NCBI RefSeq assembly: GCF_004006175.1
Contig: NZ_CP033219.1
Location: 3,906,001-3,970,000, forward strand
Reading direction: 5' to 3'
Length of the DNA stretch: 64,000 nt
Source: Parasedimentitalea marina
GTDB lineage: Bacteria; Pseudomonadota; Alphaproteobacteria; Rhodobacterales; Rhodobacteraceae
How positions within the stretch are numbered: the first letter of the stretch is position 1; each line of letters begins with the position of its first letter. The notes below the pieces were generated by a model. It saw only the letters and a program-made list of their open reading frames with translations. It searched no databases and had not been told where the DNA came from. The translations under genes were made by a program, and so were the position numbers. Positions 52,473 to 61,859 of this stretch are shown here, piece after piece.

Positions 52473-53791
52473 TGGGCTTCAAACACATCGTGGCAGCAAT
52501 GTTCACTTGTCTTTTCGCACTGCCAGCCCTGGCCGAGGTAAAAATCAAAGAGGTCACCTCGCCCGGTGGCATCACCGCCTGGCTGGTCGAGGATCACTCG
52601 ATCCCCTTTACCGCGCTAGAGCTGCGGTTTCGGGGTGGTACATCACTGGACGCCCCCGGCAAACGGGGTGCCATCTACCTGATGGCCGGCCTCCTCGAAG
52701 AAGGTGCCGGCGATTTGATGGCGCAGGACTACGCCAAAGCGCTCGAGGCACTGGCGGCGTCGTTCTCCTATGACACCGGCAAAGACACCACTTCGATCTC
52801 GGCGCGTTTCTTAAGCGAGAACCGCGATGACGCCATCGCGCTGCTTCGCGATACCATCCATCAGCCCCGGTTTGACCAGGTCGCGGTTGATCGGGTGCGG
52901 GGGCAAGTTCTGTCCGGGCTGCGCTCGGATGCCAAAGACCCCAATGATATCGCCGGTCGCGCCTTTGCGGCCATGACCTATGGCGATCACCCCTATGGCA
53001 CTGATGGCAAGGGTACCATCGACAGCGTAACGGCCCTCACTCGGCAGGACATTGTCAACGCCCACAGATCGGTGTTTGCCCGCGATCAGCTTTATGTTGG
53101 TGCGGTTGGTGACATCAACGCTGAACAACTGGGGGCTTTGCTGGATACCTTGTTGGGCGACCTGCCTGACACGGGCGCGCCCATCCCCGGCCCAGCCACA
53201 GTCACCATCCCCGGTGGCGTTACGGTGATTGACTTTGATACTCCACAGTCCGTGGCGCTGTTCGGCCAAATCGGCATTGACCGCGACGACCCACGTTTCT
53301 TTGCCGCCTATGTGATGAACCAGATCCTTGGCGGTGGCTCGTTTGAAAGCCGCCTGATGACCGAGGTCCGCGAAAAGCGCGGGCTGACTTATGGGGTCTA
53401 TTCCTACCTGGTGCCACGTGACCTGGCAGCAATCTACATGGGCTCCGTCGCCTCGGCCAACGACAAAATGGCGCAAGCCGTTCAGGTGATCCGCGATGAA
53501 TGGAACCGCATGGCAACCGAAGGCGTGACCGAGAAAGAACTACAAGATGCCAAGACTTACCTGACCGGCGCCTACCCGCTGCGGTTTGACGGCAACGGCC
53601 CGATTGCCTCAATCATGGTGGGGATGCAGGTGCAGGGTCTGCCCATCGACTACATCGCCACCCGCAACGACAAGGTGAATGCTGTCACACTCGAAGACGT
53701 CAACACCCTGGCGGCTGAACTGATGGATCCAGACGGGTTACACTTCACAGTGGTTGGCCGTCCCCTGGGACTGGAAAGCTCTCCGGAATAA
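52469..53791 (+). CDS. M16 family peptidase-like protein (inactive subunit)
   Basis: A 440-residue periplasmic protein with a signal peptide (about 1-20). The place of HxxEH is taken by LMAGLLEEGAG (A-G-L-L-E-E), so the zinc ligands are missing. The R/Y pair of non-catalytic M16 subunits is kept in LMTEVREKRGLTYGVYSYL, which contacts substrate. It most likely forms a heterodimer with the coupled catalytic partner, like mitochondrial processing peptidase alpha/beta. Confidence 0.94.
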   Translation: MMGFKHIVAAMFTCLFALPALAEVKIKEVTSPGGITAWLVEDHSIPFTALELRFRGGTSLDAPGKRGAIYLMAGLLEEGAGDLMAQDYAKALEALAASFSYDTGKDTTSISARFLSENRDDAIALLRDTIHQPRFDQVAVDRVRGQVLSGLRSDAKDPNDIAGRAFAAMTYGDHPYGTDGKGTIDSVTALTRQDIVNAHRSVFARDQLYVGAVGDINAEQLGALLDTLLGDLPDTGAPIPGPATVTIPGGVTVIDFDTPQSVALFGQIGIDRDDPRFFAAYVMNQILGGGSFESRLMTEVREKRGLTYGVYSYLVPRDLAAIYMGSVASANDKMAQAVQVIRDEWNRMATEGVTEKELQDAKTYLTGAYPLRFDGNGPIASIMVGMQVQGLPIDYIATRNDKVNAVTLEDVNTLAAELMDPDGLHFTVVGRPLGLESSPE

Positions 53792-53825
53792 GCAATGCGG
53801 CGGCAGCGAAAAGCGACCGCCGCGT

Positions 53826-53877
53826 CTTCATCTGGCTAAAAATATCCCCGCCGGAGGCAGCGGCCCCTTTGGGCCGC
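53826..53877 (+). repeat. Extragenic repeat unit with hairpin
   Basis: CTTCATCTGGC, TAA, AAATATCCCCGCCGG (53826-53855), then GCGGCCC-CTTT-GGGCCGC (53860-53877). It fills the gap between the convergent M16 and dapB genes. Confidence 0.8.
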
Positions 53878-53890
53878 TCTTTCTCCCTGG

Positions 53891-54700
53891 CTACAGACCC
53901 AGAACATCCATCATGTCATACTGGCCAGGATCTTTACCCTGCCCCCACAGCGCCGCCTTCAATGCGCCACGGGCAAAGATAGCGCGATCGGTGGCCATGT
54001 GGCGCAACACGATGCGCTCTCCGGCGGCAGCGAACAACACGTCATGCTCACCCACAATATCGCCACCGCGAATCGCTGAGAACCCAATGTCGCCCCGTTT
54101 GCGCGCGCCTGTGATCCCGTCACGACCGCTGTCTGAAACATCCGCCAGGGTCACACCCCGTCCCTCGGCGGCGGCTTCACCCAGCATCAGGGCCGTCCCA
54201 GATGGCGCATCGACCTTGTGGTGGTGATGGGCCTCGATGACTTCGATGTCGAAATCTTCGTCCAGCGCGGCAGCCACCTTTTTGGTCAGCTGCACCAGCA
54301 GGTTGACGCCCAGGCTCATATTGCCAGCCCGCACAATCACCGCATGGCGCGCCGCAGGTTCCAGACGGGCGATCTGTGCCTCGGACATGCCAGTGGTGCC
54401 GATCACATGCACCGCCCGCGCCTGCGCCGCCAGCGCGGCAAACTCCAGCGTCGCCTCGGGCGCGGTGAAATCAATCACCGCCTGCGCCTTGGAAAACGCC
54501 TCAAGCGCGTCATCGGTGACGGTAACGCCAATCGCCGCGCCGCCCATGGCCGCGCCTATGTCCTGCCCAACCCAATCGTGGCCCGCGCGTTCAACCACAC
54601 CGACCAGCCGCGCCTTGTCACTGTCCAGCACCGTGCGGATCAGCATCTGCCCCATCCGTCCCGATGCCCCGGTAATCACGATCCCTGGCTTATCCGTCAT
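53891..54700 (-). CDS. dapB: 4-hydroxy-tetrahydrodipicolinate reductase
   Basis: A 269-residue enzyme of lysine and diaminopimelate synthesis. The NAD(P)-binding loop is [11 protein letters not shown] near the N-terminus. The [15 protein letters not shown] signature (around residue 155) carries the catalytic His and Lys and the substrate-binding Gly-Thr. [14 protein letters not shown] is the conserved C-terminal core. ATG 54700 with GAGG upstream; the longer frame is not used. Divergent from rbfA by 88 bases. Confidence 0.97.
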   Translation of the reverse strand: MTDKPGIVITGASGRMGQMLIRTVLDSDKARLVGVVERAGHDWVGQDIGAAMGGAAIGVTVTDDALEAFSKAQAVIDFTAPEATLEFAALAAQARAVHVIGTTGMSEAQIARLEPAARHAVIVRAGNMSLGVNLLVQLTKKVAAALDEDFDIEVIEAHHHHKVDAPSGTALMLGEAAAEGRGVTLADVSDSGRDGITGARKRGDIGFSAIRGGDIVGEHDVLFAAAGERIVLRHMATDRAIFARGALKAALWGQGKDPGQYDMMDVLGL

Positions 54701-54788
54701 CTGCCCAACCTCTTTTTCACAAGCTGGTTTTTTCCTAACCGCAATGGCACCGCTTGGCAAAGGCTCGGTTTCGGCATAGATCGGATCT

Positions 54789-55181
54789 ATGGCTAAGAAC
54801 AAATTCAATGATGGTGCTCCTTCTCAACGACAACTGCGTGTTGGCGAACTCATCCGACGTGCATTGTCGGAAGTGTTGGCGCGTGGTGACGTACATGATG
54901 CCGAGCTGAACCGTCTCTCTATCACCGTCGGCGAGGTTCGCACCTCTCCCGATCTTCGTATCGCCACCTGCTACGTGCTGCCCCTGGGCGGCAAGGGCAA
55001 AGAGGACGTGCTAAAACTGCTCGCTAAAAACATGGGAGAGCTGCGGCGTCTGGTGTCCAAAAAAACCGCGCTGAAACATTCGCCCGAGTTCCGGTTCCGT
55101 CTGGACGAGACCTTTGACCGGATGGATGAAACAGAACGGCTGCTGAATCAGGACGTGGTACGCCGCGACATCGACGGGTGA
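54789..55181 (+). CDS. rbfA: Ribosome-binding factor A
   Basis: A 130-residue cold-shock-type ribosome maturation factor with the KH-like fold. [22 protein letters not shown] is the N-terminal helix (its core [13 protein letters not shown]) and [17 protein letters not shown] the central strand region. The C-terminal [19 protein letters not shown] matches the family end. It binds the 30S subunit and assists 16S 5'-end maturation. In most alphaproteobacteria truB follows directly; here 1.5 kb of other genes intervene. Confidence 0.96.
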   Translation: MAKNKFNDGAPSQRQLRVGELIRRALSEVLARGDVHDAELNRLSITVGEVRTSPDLRIATCYVLPLGGKGKEDVLKLLAKNMGELRRLVSKKTALKHSPEFRFRLDETFDRMDETERLLNQDVVRRDIDG

Positions 55182-55924
55182 TAAGGGCGCTGCTGGTATT
55201 ACTGGCAGCGCTAAGTGCTGCCCCCGTTGCAGCGCTGGACTGCAGTGACATCACCTATGACGGCAACCGCTATACTATATGTGAGGTTGACGCTGCCAGG
55301 GAACAACTGAGGCTGTTCCTGCGCGATGATCGGGGCAAGGTCTACGGCCAGTTTTCAGCTATCGAAGCAGCACTGGCACAAGACGGCGAAAAACTCGCCT
55401 TTGCTACCAATGCCGGCATGTACCACGCCGACCGCTCGCCGGTGGGACTGTATATCGAAGACCAGCAACAGCAGATGCGGCTGATCCCCAATGCCGGCCC
55501 CGGTAACTTTGGATTGTTGCCCAACGGCGTGTTTTGCATGCGAAAGGGCCGCGCCGATGTCTATGAAAGCCTGACATTTCGTGATTCGGGCGTCAACTGC
55601 GCCCACGCCACCCAATCCGGCCCGATGCTGGTGATCGACGGCGCGCTGCATCCCCGGTTTCTGGTCGACTCAAATTCCTATTACATTCGCAACGGCGTCG
55701 GCACCTCAGCCGACGGCAAACGCGTTGTCTTTGCGATCTCCCGCAACGCTGTCACCTTTCACCAGTTTGGCCGCCTGTTCCGCGACCACCTAGATCTGCC
55801 CAGCGCGCTGTATTTCGACGGCAATATTTCCCGCCTGCACGCGCCATCCGTGGGGCGCAGCGACAATGGGTTCATGATGGGGCCGGTAGTGGGTGTGGTT
55901 GAAGAACACCTAGCAGCAGACTGA
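55178..55924 (+). CDS. DUF2233 / phosphodiester glycosidase family protein
   Basis: A 248-residue secreted protein with a signal peptide (about 1-19, LLVLLAALSAAPVAA). The NAGPA-like DUF2233 fold is shown by AFATNAGMYHADRSPVGLYIE, PNGVFCM, AHATQSGPMLVIDG and the C-terminal ALYFDGNISRLH. The family includes the human uncovering enzyme, which removes GlcNAc from phosphodiesters; bacterial substrates are unknown. The start is GTG 55178, overlapping the rbfA stop (GTGA), so it is translationally coupled to rbfA. A homopolymer tract of C and A follows the stop. Confidence 0.88.
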   Translation: MIRALLVLLAALSAAPVAALDCSDITYDGNRYTICEVDAAREQLRLFLRDDRGKVYGQFSAIEAALAQDGEKLAFATNAGMYHADRSPVGLYIEDQQQQMRLIPNAGPGNFGLLPNGVFCMRKGRADVYESLTFRDSGVNCAHATQSGPMLVIDGALHPRFLVDSNSYYIRNGVGTSADGKRVVFAISRNAVTFHQFGRLFRDHLDLPSALYFDGNISRLHAPSVGRSDNGFMMGPVVGVVEEHLAAD

Positions 55925-55946
55925 ACGCCCCCCCCAAAAAAAGGGG

Positions 55947-56519
55947 CTAACTAACCGAAAGCGCTCTACAAACCTGAGCTATTTCAACATCTTCATTCTT
56001 CAGCGCAACACCATCGAAATTTCGATTGACCATCCCAGCCGCCATACACGAGAGGAACCTGTTTCTGTTCCTATTAGTTTCCGGGAGGACAACATCGTGT
56101 GTTTCGAGGCGTTCTATGAGATTATCGTACAATATGAACAAAACATCGGAATCCAAAGATTCACCAAAAATTCTTTGTGGGATAAAATAGAGATAAGAAC
56201 TCTCCATCGGCACAACTTGTTGGAACGTAGACACCAATACCGCGGGAACAAACTCTATATCCTCGGCGTTGCGCGCAAAGATAACAATGACGTCAGCTTG
56301 GCGTCCTAGCGCCCACTGCCCTGAACGGTCGAACCTTCCTACCGCTTCATCATGTTTTAGCAGATAATCATAAAACTTGGGCGGTGCCCCATGTACGTTA
56401 AGTTTTAGCCCATCGCTTGCCTTTGCTTCAGTAGCGAAAAACAAGACTCCCGGCACTAACAATACAGTAACCGAAAATCGCAACACGTAATAAAAAAGCT
56501 CAGTGATTTTCAAAATCAT
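55947..56519 (-). CDS. Hypothetical secreted protein, AT-rich
   Basis: A 190-residue protein with an N-terminal hydrophobic segment (about 10-33) and a likely signal cleavage near TEAKAS. The mature part begins DGLKLNVHGAPPKFYDYLL. It contains one further notable stretch, RNRNRFLSCMAAGMVN, with a cysteine, and a second Cys near the end (QVCRAL). No conserved domain is recognised; faint similarity in style to DUF2927-type secreted proteins is not strong enough to call. It has lower GC than neighbours, is transcribed against rbfA and truB, and splits them apart, so it looks acquired. Bases 56520-56711 upstream hold no gene. Confidence 0.6.
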   Translation of the reverse strand: MILKITELFYYVLRFSVTVLLVPGVLFFATEAKASDGLKLNVHGAPPKFYDYLLKHDEAVGRFDRSGQWALGRQADVIVIFARNAEDIEFVPAVLVSTFQQVVPMESSYLYFIPQRIFGESLDSDVLFILYDNLIERLETHDVVLPETNRNRNRFLSCMAAGMVNRNFDGVALKNEDVEIAQVCRALSVS

Positions 56520-56711
56520 TCTCCAACTAAATGTTGCGTAGCAATACCTTACCTCAATTCGCCGCTACAGTGCACTAGGCATATCAGCTTTACCACATCG
56601 AATAACCCATGTGCGCTGCCACCCGCACAACAAAACCAGTCTGATTTCCCAAATTGACAGCCCTCCCCCAATCAGCTACGCCGCGCGCCTCACTGTAATT
56701 CGGGGAACGAT

Positions 56712-57623
56712 ATGGCACGCAAACGCAAAGGCCGCGATATTTCTGGTTGGTTGGTGGTGGACAAACCCGCCGGCATCACCTCGACCTCGGTCGTGAACAA
56801 GGTCCGTTGGGCGCTTGAGGCCAAGAAAGCCGGCCATGCGGGCACCCTTGACCCCGAAGCAACCGGTGTACTGGCCGTGGCCCTGGGTGAGGCGACCAAA
56901 ACGGTTCCCTATATCACTGACGCGCTAAAGGCATACCGCTTCACCGTGCGGCTGGGTCAGGCGACCAATACCGATGACACCGAAGGTGAAGTGATCGCGA
57001 CCAGCGACGCCCGCCCTTCGGATGACGAAATCATCGCTGCTTTGCCCCAGTTCCTGGGTGATATCATGCAGGTGCCACCTAAGTTTTCAGCAGTGAAAAT
57101 CGACGGTCAGCGCGCCTATAAACTGGCTCGCGATGGCGAGGATGTTGAACTGGCGGCGCGTCCGCTGTGGGTCGAGGAACTGCTGCTGGTGGATCGCCCC
57201 GACGCCGACCATGTGACACTGGAGATGACCTGCGGCAAGGGCGGTTATGTGCGTTCCATCGCCCGTGATCTGGGCACATCATTGGGATGCCACGGCCACG
57301 TCCGCGAATTGCGCCGGGTCTGGTCCGGGCCGTTTGACGTTGAAAACGGGCTGACCCTGGACCGCATCGAAGAGATCGCGCGCACACCAGAACTGGATAC
57401 CTTTATCCAACCGCTGGAGATTGGTCTGGCAGATCTTCCCGAGCTGAAATGCACCCCCGAAGGCGCCGCCAAACTGCGCAACGGCAACCCCGGCATGGTG
57501 CTGGCAGCCACTGTTGAATACGGCGACGAGGCCTGGGCCTCACTGGACGGTGAGGCCGTTGCAGTTGGCACCTACAAAGCGGGTGAACTGCACCCAAGCC
57601 GGGTATTTGTGCGACCTGAGTGA
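56712..57623 (+). CDS. truB: tRNA pseudouridine-55 synthase
   Basis: A 303-residue enzyme that makes pseudouridine at tRNA position 55 (T-loop). The catalytic Asp is in [13 protein letters not shown]. The substrate-binding [13 protein letters not shown] opens the protein, and [17 protein letters not shown] and [16 protein letters not shown] are the other core motifs. The C-terminal PUA-like domain covers about 235-303. ATG 56712, after a weak ribosome binding site. A hairpin terminator follows the stop codon. Confidence 0.97.
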   Translation: MARKRKGRDISGWLVVDKPAGITSTSVVNKVRWALEAKKAGHAGTLDPEATGVLAVALGEATKTVPYITDALKAYRFTVRLGQATNTDDTEGEVIATSDARPSDDEIIAALPQFLGDIMQVPPKFSAVKIDGQRAYKLARDGEDVELAARPLWVEELLLVDRPDADHVTLEMTCGKGGYVRSIARDLGTSLGCHGHVRELRRVWSGPFDVENGLTLDRIEEIARTPELDTFIQPLEIGLADLPELKCTPEGAAKLRNGNPGMVLAATVEYGDEAWASLDGEAVAVGTYKAGELHPSRVFVRPE

Positions 57624-57635
57624 TCCTCAGTCGGG

Positions 57636-57666
57636 CGGCTGCACAGGTCTCACCTCTGTGCAGCCG
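57636..57666. terminator. Bidirectional hairpin between truB and the RTX gene
   Basis: CGGCTGCACAG (57636-57646) and its perfect 11-base complement (57656-57666) flank a 9-base loop. It lies between the two convergent genes and abuts the RTX stop codon. Confidence 0.75.
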
Positions 57667-59346
57667 TTATCCATGATAATTCTCGTGCACGCTGATCAGG
57701 ACAGCCAGATCAGCCGGATCGCTCTCGTTCCCCTCCAGATCATACCAGACCGTCTCATTATTTTCGAAGGTATGCTCAAAGCCGATATTCATGCCCGTCT
57801 GACCGGTCAGCTCCATAACGTCGGACCCGTCGACCAAGATTCGGGTATTACCATCCGGAGTTTCCACCTCCTCGACACGCCCGCGCAAATCATAGGTTTC
57901 TCCAGTGAAAATAGAGGACTCATCCATGAATTCACCGCCGCTTAGGTAAATGCGAATAGTTTCGTTTTCGGGGTCAAAATCACTCAGTGTGGCACCGCCA
58001 AGCTCGTGCTCGACATCCAAATATGCACTGAAAGAATCGCTACCGCTGCCACCCGTGGCAACATCACCATTGGACAGGACCAGCACGTCATTTCCGGCTC
58101 CGCCGTCCAAGGTATCTGACTGGTCATCCATGTTTTCATAAACCGAGGAGCTGTGATGAGAAGGCACCCGATTGTCATTGGGGTTAAGATAATCATCCCC
58201 CTGGCCGCCAGACAGGTTTTGAGCGCCATCACTGCCGAGCAAAACATCGTGGCCACCACCACCGATGAGCGTGCTATCGCCAAGCGCTGCGGCTATTTCA
58301 CTGGCTTCGCCACCTTCAAACCGCCCGCCATCACCGTGTAACAAAACCTGTGTCACCAGCGCATCGTCGGATCCAATCACAGTATCATTGGGCCCAGCCT
58401 CTACCAGCGCAGTCACCTCCCCGCTTAGCTGCACCAGATCCCCTTCGGAATCGTCCGAAGTGCGGATAAAGGCAGACGCATCATGAACGCTAATGGTATC
58501 CGCCCCGGCTCCACCAAACAGATTATGATGCAGTGCGCCAATGGGTGGTACCCCATGATCCAAAAGCTCATGGAGATGGCTGGTCCCAAAAGTGTCAACT
58601 TCGGGCAATGGGTTTTCACCGTCGCCCACTACTTCGATGAAGTCGTCACCGGCACCCCCCTGGATGATAGAAGCATCTGCGCTCACAGAAATGGTATTGT
58701 CCCCACTGTCTGCAACAACAAAGCTGTAAGGATTCCCCTCAGCCGGGTCTGCAACCGTGATATCCGCCCCACTGATCAAAGAAACAGCAAATTCAATACC
58801 CCGGTCCTCGCTGAAATCGGCCTGTAGCTCAGTTGCAAAGGTCACCGCCCCTTCCTGCAACTCCGTCACCCCGGGAAGCGCCAGGATCAGGTGACCACCC
58901 TCAGAATAAACTCCCAGCCCCGCCTCGTCTTCAAGCGGCCGAATATCAACATCTGCCTGGTCGAATTCCAAAACAAGCTGGTCCTCGGTCGGGTCGAAGT
59001 CCGTCAGCTGAATCGGTGCATCATCTTCTCCCCAGCTATAGCCCGCATCAATCAGAAAAAGATCCTCGCCTTCTCCTCCGGTCGCGGTGTTACCTACTTC
59101 GAGATTGAACAAATCATTCCCGCCACCGCCTATCAACACGTCGGCGTCATCCCTGTTGCCCGTCAAAGTGTCATTGCCGCTACCGCCCTCAAGGAAGTCG
59201 ACAACTCCGGCTTCCCCGATCAATTCAACGGGATCATCAGGTTGATCACTTAAGTCGCCATCTTGTGAGCTATCGTCATCGTCTGCGAGCGATGCCACTG
59301 CAAGCCCGACGGACACCACCCCTAACAACGCAAAGATTCCTAACAT
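57667..59346 (-). CDS. Membrane-anchored RTX (Ca2+-binding repeat) protein
   Basis: A 559-residue acidic protein. A transmembrane helix at about 3-20 is followed by DDDDSSQDGDLSDQPDD. RTX-like GGxGxDxx nonapeptides follow in at least three blocks: GGSGNDTLTGN and GGGGNDLF (near 55-80), GGAGDDFIEV and GGAGADTISV (near 230-280), and GGGGHDVLLGSDGAQNLSGGQGDDYL onward. The intervening regions end in DFDPTEDQLVLEF-type strands, as in Rhodobacterales RTX surface proteins. The first ATG in frame (59346) gives the clean anchor; a TTG at 59391 is possible. The paralogue at 60149 has the same build. Confidence 0.85.
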   Translation of the reverse strand: MLGIFALLGVVSVGLAVASLADDDDSSQDGDLSDQPDDPVELIGEAGVVDFLEGGSGNDTLTGNRDDADVLIGGGGNDLFNLEVGNTATGGEGEDLFLIDAGYSWGEDDAPIQLTDFDPTEDQLVLEFDQADVDIRPLEDEAGLGVYSEGGHLILALPGVTELQEGAVTFATELQADFSEDRGIEFAVSLISGADITVADPAEGNPYSFVVADSGDNTISVSADASIIQGGAGDDFIEVVGDGENPLPEVDTFGTSHLHELLDHGVPPIGALHHNLFGGAGADTISVHDASAFIRTSDDSEGDLVQLSGEVTALVEAGPNDTVIGSDDALVTQVLLHGDGGRFEGGEASEIAAALGDSTLIGGGGHDVLLGSDGAQNLSGGQGDDYLNPNDNRVPSHHSSSVYENMDDQSDTLDGGAGNDVLVLSNGDVATGGSGSDSFSAYLDVEHELGGATLSDFDPENETIRIYLSGGEFMDESSIFTGETYDLRGRVEEVETPDGNTRILVDGSDVMELTGQTGMNIGFEHTFENNETVWYDLEGNESDPADLAVLISVHENYHG

Positions 59347-59528
59347 GGCGAATATCCATAAGTGGTTTTTAATTAATTGAACTATCCACAAACGTGTATC
59401 TCAGCTCCCAGCTCACGGCAATTAGGTGAACGCAGCGCCGGACATTCGGTATTTAACACAGCACGCACAAGCGGTATGTGTCGAATAGCAATACCACCCC
59501 TATCAGGCTCATTACAAACAAGACCCCC

Positions 59529-60035
59529 ATGATCACCCGCTCCCATACCAAGGGCGACGCGCCCTCAACCGCCGTGTATTCCGACTGCGAGACCTATCGC
59601 TATAGCCTGACCCGGGTCTGGGACGAGGCGGGCAAGAAGGTGATGTTTGTGATGTTGAACCCGTCCACTGCCACCGAGGTTCAGAACGACCCCACCATCG
59701 AGCGCTGTGAGCGACGCGCCAGAGCGTTGGGATTTGGCGGGTTTCGCGCCACCAATATCTTTGCCTACCGCGCCACCGATCCGCGTGACATGCGTGCCGC
59801 CTCTGATCCTGCCGGTCCTGACAATGAGACCGCGATTCTGGACGGGATGGACTGGGCCGATCAAGTGGTTTGCGCCTGGGGCACCAATGGTGAGCATCTG
59901 AATCAGGGACAACGTATGGAGACCTTGCTGCGCGCCACTGGTCGGACGTTGCATCAACTGGGGATCAGCAAGGCAGGACATCCAAAGCATCCTCTGTATA
60001 TCTCTTACAGCCAAACCCCTCAGCCTTGGGAATAG
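59529..60035 (+). CDS. DUF1643 domain protein
   Basis: A 168-residue cytosolic protein. VMFVMLNPSTATEVQNDPTIERC, then ALGFGGFRATNIFAYRATDP, is the DUF1643 signature, and QVVCAWGTNG and HPKHPLYI complete it. Function unknown; the family is loosely related to nucleic-acid-modifying or bacteriophage-encoded proteins. ATG 59529 is preferred; GTG 59478 would extend it by 17 residues without conserved sequence. It lies between the two divergent RTX genes and points towards the second. Confidence 0.88.
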   Translation: MITRSHTKGDAPSTAVYSDCETYRYSLTRVWDEAGKKVMFVMLNPSTATEVQNDPTIERCERRARALGFGGFRATNIFAYRATDPRDMRAASDPAGPDNETAILDGMDWADQVVCAWGTNGEHLNQGQRMETLLRATGRTLHQLGISKAGHPKHPLYISYSQTPQPWE

Positions 60036-60148
60036 TTTGGGTCTAACCGAGCGCGTTAACCTATGTTCCCTGTTTGTTTGGAAAATTAACCACCCGTGTG
60101 AGACACTGTTCCCGTGTTACTGGTTCTCCCTTGGTGTGGGGTCTTTAA

Positions 60149-61117
60149 ATGTTTTGGTTAGCAAGTCTCTTTGGTCTGATGGCCATGGGTGGCGTAATGT
60201 TCGTCGCTGATGGTGAAAGCGACAGCGACGAAGATGGCACCGCAGTGGGGCCCACGTCGCCGGAAACAGATGTGACAATACCCGACCTGCTGCCCACGGG
60301 CGGCTCTTCTGAAGGCGATGATATCCTCTCTGGCACCTCAGACGGCGACGATCTTAATGGGGGCGATGGCATTGATCAGATCAATGGGTACGGCGGGGAC
60401 GATCTGCTGGACGGCGGCAATGATGGCGATCACCTTTATGGGGGCGATGGGGCTGACACGATCTTCGGTGGTGCAGGCTCAGACCTGATCCATGGCGAAG
60501 CCGGTGATGACCATATGCAGGGTGGCGACGGCGATGACCGCCTATTTGGCCACTTTGGCACTGACCTGATAAGCGGCGGCAATGGGGATGACATTGCACA
60601 TGGTGGCCAGGGTAACGACACTCTGCACGGCGACGGGGGTGATGACGCACTGCATGGCAACTATGGCGACGACACCCTGTTTGGTGGGGCTGGCGTGGAC
60701 ACGTTGTTTGGTGGGGTAGGCGATGACCTCATCTCGGGCGCGGACGACGCGGGTGAGCGTGACTATGTTAACGGAGGTGACGGCGATGACACCTTGGTGG
60801 CAGGCGCCAATGATGTACTGACCCTGGGCGATGGTGAAGATCAAGTCATCGTCGGCAGCTGGATCAATGGAGACGACGCTATCGAGCTCGTGGATTTCGA
60901 CTCTTCTGATGATCAACTGGTGTTGCTATGGGATATGCAAAATCAACCTGATCCCGATATCGAAATCGAAGCCGACCCCGAGGCACCGTACCAAAGCATC
61001 ATCCGGATCAACGGGGCCGAGACCCTGCGGGTCAATACCTCGGCTGGGATAACTGAAGACGATATTGTCTTGCTGGATCAAACCAGCAGCGCATTGACTG
61101 GCCAGTTGCCAATCTGA
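60149..61117 (+). CDS. Membrane-anchored RTX (Ca2+-binding repeat) protein
   Basis: A 322-residue acidic protein with an N-terminal transmembrane/signal helix ([18 protein letters not shown], about 1-18) and a short acidic linker ([11 protein letters not shown]). A nearly uninterrupted array of GGxGxDxx nonapeptides runs from about residue 50 to 210 (for example [13 protein letters not shown] and [12 protein letters not shown]). This should fold into a Ca2+-loaded parallel beta-roll. The C-terminal 80 residues contain [13 protein letters not shown], the same kind of domain that ends the paralogue at 57667. No T1SS or secretion genes are nearby. Confidence 0.88.
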   Translation: MFWLASLFGLMAMGGVMFVADGESDSDEDGTAVGPTSPETDVTIPDLLPTGGSSEGDDILSGTSDGDDLNGGDGIDQINGYGGDDLLDGGNDGDHLYGGDGADTIFGGAGSDLIHGEAGDDHMQGGDGDDRLFGHFGTDLISGGNGDDIAHGGQGNDTLHGDGGDDALHGNYGDDTLFGGAGVDTLFGGVGDDLISGADDAGERDYVNGGDGDDTLVAGANDVLTLGDGEDQVIVGSWINGDDAIELVDFDSSDDQLVLLWDMQNQPDPDIEIEADPEAPYQSIIRINGAETLRVNTSAGITEDDIVLLDQTSSALTGQLPI

Positions 61118-61301
61118 CCCAATGGCCGACCACAGCGGTCACACGCAAAATACCTTTGCCATTCTCTCCAGAACCGCCTATATCCGCGCATCCGCGTTAG
61201 ATTCGCACTGTTGTGCTGTTTGGGGCGGGGACTACTCCATGGGCCTGTGCTGGACGACATCCCGGCCTGCGCCATTCACACAAACCTTTAAGGAGACCCC
61301 G

Positions 61302-61571
61302 ATGTCGATCACAGTTGAAGAAAAAAACCGCTTGATGAAAGAATTCGCAATCAAGGAAGGCGACACCGGTTCGCCAGAAGTCCAGGTTGCAATCCTTACT
61401 TCGCGCATCACCACCCTGACTGAGCACTTCAAGACCCACAAGAAAGACAACCACGGTCGTCGCGGTCTGCTCAAAATGGTTGCGCTGCGCCGCAAGCTTC
61501 TGGATTACACCAAGGCAAAAGACGTGGCCCGTTACCAGGACCTGATCAAACGCCTCGGCATCCGCCGCTAA
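61302..61571 (+). CDS. rpsO: 30S ribosomal protein S15
   Basis: An 89-residue primary 16S-rRNA-binding protein: [21 protein letters not shown], then [19 protein letters not shown] and C-terminal [24 protein letters not shown] gives a strong ribosome binding site before ATG 61302. The 184-base leader (61118-61301) after the RTX gene may hold the S15 autoregulatory RNA structure, but this was not folded. pnp, which usually follows, is not here; an antiporter gene is. Confidence 0.97.
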   Translation: MSITVEEKNRLMKEFAIKEGDTGSPEVQVAILTSRITTLTEHFKTHKKDNHGRRGLLKMVALRRKLLDYTKAKDVARYQDLIKRLGIRR

Positions 61572-61598
61572 GCTTTTCGATCCATCCGGATCTGGAAA

Positions 61599-61628
61599 CG
61601 CCTGCTTCGCAAGGAGCGGGCGTTTTTT
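61599..61628 (+). terminator. Rho-independent terminator of rpsO
   Basis: CGCCTGCT and AGCGGGCG (allowing one mismatch) close around TCGCAAGG, followed by eight T residues. Confidence 0.9.
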
Positions 61629-61859
61629 TTGTGCGCATTCTCCAAACCCGCTGCACACGGTTTTTCATATACTGGCACCAATAGGTCAGCCTGCCTGCAA
61701 GCGCCGACTAGGCACGATTGGTATAAATGTGCCCGCCACTAGATTGGCTCTCAAAAATAAATCCATTAATCAGTCCATTTTTGGTAACAATACAACTCAG
61801 CGCATTTGCTCACGAGGTTTCCATACTTCGGCTGAATAAAGTCATTGGCAGGAATAGAC

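Noticed and set aside
55926..55947. Terminator at the C8/A7/GGGGC tract after the DUF2233 gene
   Set aside because: Only a 5-bp stem with a long loop forms and no T-run follows on either strand in a useful position.
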